Below, piece by piece: positions 44,188-48,651 of a stretch of DNA of 48,651 nucleotides (its first letter is position 1; each line of letters opens with the position of its first letter). The notes beneath the pieces are model-generated. The model saw only the letters and a list, made by a program, of their open reading frames with translations. It did not search any database and had not been told where the DNA came from. The DNA comes from Betaproteobacteria bacterium HGW-Betaproteobacteria-6. Lineage in GTDB: Bacteria; Pseudomonadota; Gammaproteobacteria; Burkholderiales; Rhodocyclaceae. The stretch is taken from contig PHCF01000019.1 in NCBI GenBank assembly GCA_002842145.1, positions 1 to 48,651 of the forward strand, in the 5' to 3' direction. Made by a program: the position numbers and the translations under genes.

Positions 44188-45084
44188 CTACAGACCGGGG
44201 GCCAGCAGTTCCCCGACCAGATCCGAGATCAGTTCGGCCGTAGCGCCGTGGCGGTCGCGGTCGGGGTTGTATTCGACGATTTCCAGCGCCTTGAGGCCGG
44301 GCAAACCGCCAATCCGGCGCATGGCTTCGAGCACGTCGTGCCCGACAAGGCCATCCGGTTCCGGGCTGCCGACGCCCGGCGCCAGACGCGGGTCGATGGC
44401 ATCGAGGTCGACCGTGACACCAAAACCGGCCGGCGCGCTGGCCACGACGGCAAGCGCTTCATCGAGACAGTCGGCAAAGCCACGGCGGAGAATTTCGTCG
44501 CTGTCGATGATGCGAACCTGCATGCCCCGGAGAAACTCAAGCTCTTCCGGTTCGTAACTGCGCGGACCGAGGACGACAGTGTGGGCCGAACTGATCTGCC
44601 GGCCGGCGAGGCCGATGTTGAGCAGGCGTTTGTCGCCACGCCCGAGCAGGCAGGCCAGCGGCATGCCGTGGATGGCGCCGGAGTAACTGGTTTCCGGGGT
44701 GTGGCTGTCGAGATGGGCGTCGATCCAGAGCAGGCCGATCGGCTCGCCTTGGGCGCGGGCAACGCCACTCCAGGTGCCGATAGCGACCGAGTGATCGCCT
44801 CCGATGACGACCGGAAATTCGTTGCTGCCTATCGCCAGAGCAACCTCATCGGCAAGATTGCGGCACAACCCGGCAATGCGGGCGACGGTCGAGGCGCCAT
44901 CGCCTTCGGGTGCAAACAGCGTCCTGCCCCAGTCGATGCGCGGGTGATGTTCCAGTTCGTGCCAGGCTTGCGAACGGTGAAAGGCAACCGGACCATCTGC
45001 GCAGGCACGATCCTGGGCACCGATGCCGCTGGCGGCACCGATGATGCGGATGTGGGCAGCGTGTTCCGGATCGCGCCGTTTCAT
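44188..45084 (-). CDS. rocF: Arginase/ureohydrolase family protein (probable arginase)
   Basis: 298 residues from ATG 45084, which overlaps the yceH stop (ATGA). The frame is open further upstream, but only in the shadow of yceH. The metal ligands of the ureohydrolase fold are present: VIGGDHSVAIGTWSG, WIDAHLDSHTPET and VDLDAIDPRLAPGVG with SPEPDG. The SGAIHGMPLACLLG segment and the ALEIVEYNP region are typical of arginase rather than agmatinase. It should hydrolyse arginine to ornithine and urea. Confidence 0.9.
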   Translation of the reverse strand: MKRRDPEHAAHIRIIGAASGIGAQDRACADGPVAFHRSQAWHELEHHPRIDWGRTLFAPEGDGASTVARIAGLCRNLADEVALAIGSNEFPVVIGGDHSVAIGTWSGVARAQGEPIGLLWIDAHLDSHTPETSYSGAIHGMPLACLLGRGDKRLLNIGLAGRQISSAHTVVLGPRSYEPEELEFLRGMQVRIIDSDEILRRGFADCLDEALAVVASAPAGFGVTVDLDAIDPRLAPGVGSPEPDGLVGHDVLEAMRRIGGLPGLKALEIVEYNPDRDRHGATAELISDLVGELLAPGL

Positions 45085-45719
45085 GCGCCGATGGCGGCAA
45101 GCCTGGTTTTCATCTCGACCAGTTCGGCCTCGAGCACGGCCACCCGCGTTTTCAGTTCCTCGATTTCCTGATTGGCTGAATGGGTGGCTCTGGCCGTTGG
45201 CGCCGCTTCGATTTCCGGCTGGCCGCTGAGCAGGTGCGCCCAGCGGTTTTCGCGGGCACCCGGCAGGCGTGGCAATTCGACGACGAGAGCGCCCGCGTCC
45301 CGGCTGGCCAATTCTTCGAGGAAGGCTTCGACCGAGGATATGTCGGCAAAGCGGTGCAGGCGGTCGCAATTGAGGCGCAACTCGCCGGCCGTCTGCGGGC
45401 CGCGCAGCATGAGCACGGTGAGCAGCGCCGAGGCCTGGGTCGGAACACCGAGTATCTTTTCGAGGCGGTGCTCGAAGCGGCTGACGCGACTGCCGCTGAC
45501 TTCATTGACCAGCCACAGGCTCTTGAGCGTATCAAGGGCCTGCACGATGTCGGGTTCGCTGGCTTCGATGACCGGATTGCGGCTGGTCTTCTGATTGCAG
45601 CCGGCTTGCAGGGCATTGACCGAAAGCGGGTAGGTATCGGGCACGGTGCGCTGCTTTTCGACCAGCGTTCCGAGTACACGGGTTTCAAGCAGCGTGAGCG
45701 GGGGCAGCGGATTGGCCAT
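45081..45719 (-). CDS. YceH family (DUF480) winged-helix protein
   Basis: 212 residues. LTLLETRVLGTLVEKQRTVPDTYPLSVNAL and NQKTSRNPV near the start, and SRVSRFEHRLEK in the middle, are the conserved parts of the YceH family (two winged helices); the first stretch is listed only by its start. The C-terminal end carries a short coiled coil (about 175-208). Function is not established; the fold suggests nucleic-acid binding. It is translationally coupled to the arginase gene. Confidence 0.9.
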   Translation of the reverse strand: MANPLPPLTLLETRVLGTLVEKQRTVPDTYPLSVNALQAGCNQKTSRNPVIEASEPDIVQALDTLKSLWLVNEVSGSRVSRFEHRLEKILGVPTQASALLTVLMLRGPQTAGELRLNCDRLHRFADISSVEAFLEELASRDAGALVVELPRLPGARENRWAHLLSGQPEIEAAPTARATHSANQEIEELKTRVAVLEAELVEMKTRLAAIGA

Positions 45720-45738
45720 GATGTTTTTTTCCCTGGTG

Positions 45739-46416
45739 TTATCGTTGATCGTTTACCAGCGCCTTTTGTTCCGGGTCGCGCAGCCAGGCGCGGTAGATTT
45801 GCAAGGCGACGTGGGCATCGTTGGCAGCGTAAAGCAATTGTCTCTCGTTGAGACGGGTGCTGGCCCAGTTACTGGTGCCAACCTTCTTGGATTTCTGGAG
45901 TTTTTGCCCGAAATAGTGGGCCACCGCCACCTTGGCACCGACGGTGCCGCGATGCCCCGGCCCGCGCAGCACTTCGCCGAGGTCGAGCACGTTGTTGAGT
46001 TCGATGCCCAGGCGCGAACGCAGGGCGCTCCGGTCGTTGCCCAGCCCGAAACCGATCTTGAGCAGATTAGGCGCCGCAAGTATCTGGCGCAAAACGTCAT
46101 GGTTGGCGGCGAAAGCGACGGGGAAGAGATAGACGTGCTCATCGGTAGCCAACTGGACCAGATGCGGCCCGGTCGAAATTTCCCCCTTGAGGAAGGTTGG
46201 CTTGGATTCGGTATCGAAACCGATCGCCGGGGCTGCCTGCAATGCGGCCAGGGCACGGTCAGCGAGCAACGCATCGACAACCAGGCTGATCCTGTCCAGA
46301 CCGATGCCGGGGTAGATCGGCAATTCGCTCACGGCAAGTTGGCGTCGACTGATGGTGACTTCGCTCAATTGCCTGCACTCCTGGCTTGTTTCATCGTCGT
46401 GACCGGCGGCATCCAT
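45739..46416 (-). CDS. 3'-5' exonuclease, RNase D-like
   Basis: 225 residues from ATG 46416. The DEDDy exonuclease motifs are visible: AIGFDTESKP (Exo I), LLKIGFGLGNDRSALRS (Exo II) and LLYAANDAHVALQIYRAW (Exo III, with the tyrosine of the y-type). There is no HRDC domain, so it is a short stand-alone form. Its start is only 32 bp from the divergent gene at 46449, so the two promoters must overlap. The in-frame ATG at 46458 would run into that gene. Confidence 0.9.
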   Translation of the reverse strand: MDAAGHDDETSQECRQLSEVTISRRQLAVSELPIYPGIGLDRISLVVDALLADRALAALQAAPAIGFDTESKPTFLKGEISTGPHLVQLATDEHVYLFPVAFAANHDVLRQILAAPNLLKIGFGLGNDRSALRSRLGIELNNVLDLGEVLRGPGHRGTVGAKVAVAHYFGQKLQKSKKVGTSNWASTRLNERQLLYAANDAHVALQIYRAWLRDPEQKALVNDQR

Positions 46417-46448
46417 GTATCCTTCAGCTTTTATCCAGAAGCAAGTGT

Positions 46449-46700
46449 ATGGGATCACGTTGGCTCCCGGGCCTTTTCTCGCGCCTCAAGGCGCTGTTTT
46501 TCGGCCGCACCACCCCGCTTTCCGACTATGCCCGCGCCCGGCAACTGATTGCCGCCGTCGACCGTGGTGGCATCCCGCTCAATCCGGCCAAGGTCAACGC
46601 CATCGCCCGCAGCCTCGGCCTTGAAGTTGCCCGCAACGCGCCGATCGAGGCCACGCTGGAGCGCATCCGCCTCGCCTTGGCGCGCGCCACCGAACCATGA
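46449..46700 (+). CDS. Small conserved-looking protein of unknown function
   Basis: 83 residues from ATG 46449. A short hydrophobic and basic N-terminus (WLPGLFSRLKALFFGR) is followed by a helical part (DYARARQLIAAVDRGGIPL), then KVNAIARSLGLEV and EATLERIRLALAR. The 3' end overlaps the GIY-YIG start (ATGA), so the two are translated together. I recognise no family with certainty. Confidence 0.7.
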   Translation: MGSRWLPGLFSRLKALFFGRTTPLSDYARARQLIAAVDRGGIPLNPAKVNAIARSLGLEVARNAPIEATLERIRLALARATEP

Positions 46701-46963
46701 GCAAGCCCTGGTTTCTGTACATGATCGAGTGTGTCGATGGCAGTATCTACACCGGCATCACCGTGGACGTCGAAAGCCGCTACGCCGCCCATTGCACCGG
46801 AGCAGGCGCACGGTATACGCGCTCGCATCCCCCGCTCCGCCTGCTCGGCTATGAAAATCATCCTGATAGATCATCGGCGTCGAGAGCGGAATACTGGATC
46901 AAGCAACTGACACCCGGCGAGAAGCGTCAGTACGCCGCATCGCTGCACCCCGTCACCGCCTAA
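46697..46963 (+). CDS. GIY-YIG nuclease family protein (UPF0213/YhbQ type)
   Basis: 88 residues. WFLYMIECVDGSIYTGITVDVESR carries the GIY-YIG core (MIE...YTG), and HPPLRLLGYENHPDRSSASR and EYWIKQLTPGEK follow, typical of the short YhbQ/UPF0213 group. Some members nick or degrade DNA; a role in DNA repair or in limiting foreign DNA is possible. It lies immediately upstream of an intergenic dispersed repeat copy. Confidence 0.9.
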   Translation: MSKPWFLYMIECVDGSIYTGITVDVESRYAAHCTGAGARYTRSHPPLRLLGYENHPDRSSASRAEYWIKQLTPGEKRQYAASLHPVTA

Positions 46964-46983
46964 AAGCACAACTAAAACCGGAA

Positions 46984-47027
46984 ATTTCCGTTTCAATTTT
47001 GGGCAAAAATTCCGGTTGACCGTGGGA
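46984..47027 (-). repeat. Dispersed ~43-bp repeat, copy G (downstream of the GIY-YIG gene)
   Basis: Read on the minus strand: tcccacggtcaaccgg, then aatttttgcccaaaatt and gaaacgg. An adjacent CGGAAATTTCCG palindrome (46979-46990) lets CCGGAA pair with TTCCGG across the whole element. Intergenic. Confidence 0.85.
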
Positions 47028-47181
47028 GTCCATCGTCGCCGCATGATCAGCCGTCGCCCTTGAATGCCAAGAGAATTGCTCTATGCTATTCACATGGAGC
47101 ATGGACTCATGAGGCGCTGACCGGCAGCGATTCAGCCAACCACGACGGGTGCTCCGCTAACGTAGAACAGGAGCCTCTCCC

Positions 47182-47811
47182 ATGCCTAACTTCACCATCC
47201 CCGCCACCAAACTCGGTGGCACCGTTACCCTGCGTCCCCCGTTCCGCCAGCATCCAAATATCTGGAGAACGGTAACCCTGACCTTCGATGACGTTGCCCA
47301 TGGCACGGCGGTTGATACCACCTATGCCGGCACCGGCGTCACACTGGCCAGTGTGACGTACCCACCCCGCACGTGGTCCGCATACGCCCGACAAATGCCC
47401 CAGGGCGCCAATGGCCAGAGCGGCAAAAACGTGCTGTCGATCATCGACAACGACCCCGCCTACCCCTGGTTCGATGCGCGTTACGGCGCCATTGAAGCGA
47501 CCTTTTCACAATTGCAGCAATCAGTCAGCGTCTGGGCCTACGCAATGAATTCACCCGAAGGCGCCGGAACTGCCGATAACCGCCCGTTCCTCGAAGCCTA
47601 CGATGCAAGCGGGAAGTATCTCGGAAAAGCGCTGACGCAACTCGGCATACACGACGCCAATTTCATAGGGCACTGGCATCCACTCAGTTTTTCATCGGCA
47701 AGCCGAAACATCGCGAAGGTCCGCCTCTCGTCGCAGGCAAACGGACTACCCTGGACCTACACGGCCTTCGACAATCTGACGTTCGATCGAAACATATTCG
47801 CCAGTCCCTAG
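47182..47811 (+). CDS. Beta-rich protein of unknown function
   Basis: 209 residues from ATG 47182 (GGAG at 47171 is about 9 bases upstream). No signal peptide or membrane segment is visible. The TLTFDDVAHGTAVDTTYAGTGV stretch resembles the first strands of the jelly-roll-like domains seen in many PEP-CTERM proteins, but the C-terminus (FDRNIFASP) has no PEP-CTERM tail. It ends 20 bp before a strong terminator. Possibly a carbohydrate-binding-like fold; I cannot assign a function. Confidence 0.78.
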   Translation: MPNFTIPATKLGGTVTLRPPFRQHPNIWRTVTLTFDDVAHGTAVDTTYAGTGVTLASVTYPPRTWSAYARQMPQGANGQSGKNVLSIIDNDPAYPWFDARYGAIEATFSQLQQSVSVWAYAMNSPEGAGTADNRPFLEAYDASGKYLGKALTQLGIHDANFIGHWHPLSFSSASRNIAKVRLSSQANGLPWTYTAFDNLTFDRNIFASP

Positions 47812-47830
47812 CGACAAACAGGCGAAATCG

Positions 47831-47861
47831 AAAAAGCGCCAATTTCGGCGCTTTTTCTTTG
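47831..47861. terminator. Strong bidirectional-looking intrinsic terminator
   Basis: AAAAAGCGCC (47831-47840) pairs perfectly with GGCGCTTTTT (47847-47856) around a 6-nt loop, followed by CTTT. A-rich on the left and T-rich on the right, it can end transcription of the plus-strand gene before it and of the minus-strand DUF4124 gene after it. Confidence 0.88.
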
Positions 47862-47888
47862 CCATCATTCAGGATTGAACCCCCAAAA

Positions 47889-48251
47889 TCACCGCGTATT
47901 GGGGGGCGTCGGTGACGGCCCGGACGACGACGGAGACAAGGGGGTCGGCGTTGACGGCGAGCGAGGAGGACTGACGTACTCAGGAAGGATAGCCGGCATT
48001 GGCGAGGAAGCCCTGGCCCGCGCATTCTCGGCAGCCTGACGCTCGGTGTACGCCTTCTGTCTTTCAAGCTCTTTTTGGGCGGCGACAGGGTCGTGGACCG
48101 ATTCGCTCGGACTTATCTTCTCGATAATAGCCCCTTTCCCGCAAGGCAGGTCTGAATAGACGGTCTCTCCGGAGGGCATTTGACACGTGAACACGTCCGC
48201 ATATGCCACATTGAAACAAAGCAGACATACTGGAAAGATGCTGTAGCGCAT
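47889..48251 (-). CDS. DUF4124 domain-containing exported protein
   Basis: 120 residues. A signal peptide (IFPVCLLCFNVAYAD) is followed by the DUF4124 pattern VFTCQMPSGETVYSDLPCGKG, with its two cysteines probably forming a disulfide, then a charged helix (about 57-82) and a Pro/Ser/Thr-rich tail. Such short periplasmic proteins are common in betaproteobacteria and have no known function. Confidence 0.86.
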   Translation of the reverse strand: MRYSIFPVCLLCFNVAYADVFTCQMPSGETVYSDLPCGKGAIIEKISPSESVHDPVAAQKELERQKAYTERQAAENARARASSPMPAILPEYVSPPRSPSTPTPLSPSSSGPSPTPPNTR

Positions 48252-48325
48252 GGATACCTCCTTTCGGCCCCATCTAATCTACGCCCCAAACAGCTACGCT
48301 TCAAGTTGGGGATCAAGGCACCGTA

Positions 48326-48430
48326 CTAGTGCTTGGATTTGTTCCTCAGCCAATTCCAGATAGCCTCGCCAACGTAGGGCAAAATTGCGATACAACCAAG
48401 AGCAACAAGGGTTTCCGGCTCCAGCATCAT
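48326..48430 (-). CDS. Small single-span membrane protein (34 aa)
   Basis: Two adjacent ATG codons (48430 and 48427) follow an excellent GAGGTG ribosome binding site. The product, starting MMLEPETLVALG and ending NWLRNKSKH, has one hydrophobic segment (about 8-27) and a basic C-terminal end, like many bacterial small membrane proteins. The frame is open upstream to 48631, but that part would overlap tRNA-Ser and its terminator, so I do not accept the longer version. Function unknown. Confidence 0.55.
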   Translation of the reverse strand: MMLEPETLVALGCIAILPYVGEAIWNWLRNKSKH

Positions 48431-48514
48431 GATCACCTCATCGAAGGAAGTCCGAGACACGATTTCCCACGCATCAGTTATGCCAACCGGAAAGACAAGC
48501 CGAATGACGGCAAC

Positions 48515-48538
48515 AAAAAAGCGCCCCGAAAGGCGCTT
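48515..48538 (-). terminator. Intrinsic terminator downstream of tRNA-Ser
   Basis: On the minus strand AAGCGCC-TTTCGG-GGCGCTT (48519-48538) is followed by TTTT. It stands about 15 bp past the tRNA 3' end and is its likely terminator. Confidence 0.82.
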
Positions 48539-48552
48539 GATTGCTTGTTGCT

Positions 48553-48645
48553 TGGCGGACACGCAGGGATTCGAACCCTGGATCCAGGTTTTGCCCGGAT
48601 GCACCCTTAGCAGGGGTGTGCCTTCGACCACTCGGCCACGTGTCC
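48553..48645 (-). tRNA. tRNA-Ser (anticodon GCU)
   Basis: On the minus strand a GGACACG acceptor strand pairs with CGTGTCC, followed by discriminator G and an encoded CCA. The D-arm GGCCGAGTGG, the anticodon stem CACCC/GGGTG with loop CTGCTAA (anticodon GCT), a long variable arm, and the T arm GGGTTCGAATCCC are all present. The long variable arm is the class II serine form; it reads AGC and AGU codons. Confidence 0.96.
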
Positions 48646-48651
48646 TTGCCT

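Noticed and set aside
1-48651. CRISPR arrays, insertion sequences, integrases, toxin-antitoxin or phage genes
   Set aside because: None seen: the dispersed repeat is not regularly spaced, and no transposase, Cas, integrase or phage structural protein is encoded.

Overview
The window looks like a chromosomal segment of a GC-rich betaproteobacterium, most likely a Rhodocyclaceae member (Dechloromonas/Azonexus type). This rests on the gcvTHP cluster behind a tandem glycine riboswitch, the PHP-yciO-M50-trpS-scpA-scpB-rluB gene order, and an exosortase-B (XrtB) exopolysaccharide locus with the full epsL-D-E-F-G set. Taxonomy is inferred from gene content and protein flavour only.

Layout. 1-6587 (minus strand) is a housekeeping block: rimP (cut by the window edge, with its own promoter and two terminator-like leader hairpins), rluB, scpB, scpA, a small LAB_N membrane protein, trpS, an M50 protease, yciO and a PHP-domain phosphoesterase. 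6618-11833 (plus) holds a promoter, tandem glycine riboswitch and terminator, gcvT, a gcvH that is visibly broken by an internal deletion, gcvP, and a coupled gene of unknown function. 11856-15534 (minus) holds an orphan sensor kinase and a DnaJ-like chaperone.

15704-43809 (minus) is one large capsule/exopolysaccharide locus. Read in the direction of transcription it has the secretion and assembly module (epsL, epsD, epsE, epsF, epsG), an intrinsic terminator, the membrane module (xrtB, epsI, Wzx flippase), modification and polymerisation genes (pyruvyltransferase, FrhB-like protein, Wzy, SGNH-acyltransferase, a 58-aa overlapping small ORF), glycosyltransferases and a secreted lyase-like protein, sugar-nucleotide genes (wecB, wecG, tviB-like, rmlBDAC, manC), VanZ, and the initiating polyprenyl-phosphate sugar transferase. 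The inferred product is a Wzx/Wzy-type heteropolysaccharide that can draw on rhamnose, mannose and HexNAc/HexNAcA donors, with pyruvate and acyl decorations. The stretch from about 29 to 33 kb is markedly AT-richer.

44188-48651 holds arginase, a YceH protein, an RNase D-like exonuclease, a GIY-YIG protein, small proteins and tRNA-Ser(GCU).

The most unusual signal is a dispersed repeat of about 43 bp found in at least eight copies across the window, in both orientations. Five copies lie inside real genes (rluB, gcvP, rmlB, wecB, epsF) without breaking the frame, and three are intergenic. Its consensus is stop-free in five of six frames and several copies can fold into a hairpin. It behaves like a very short analogue of the Rickettsia palindromic elements, and I know of no described family matching it.
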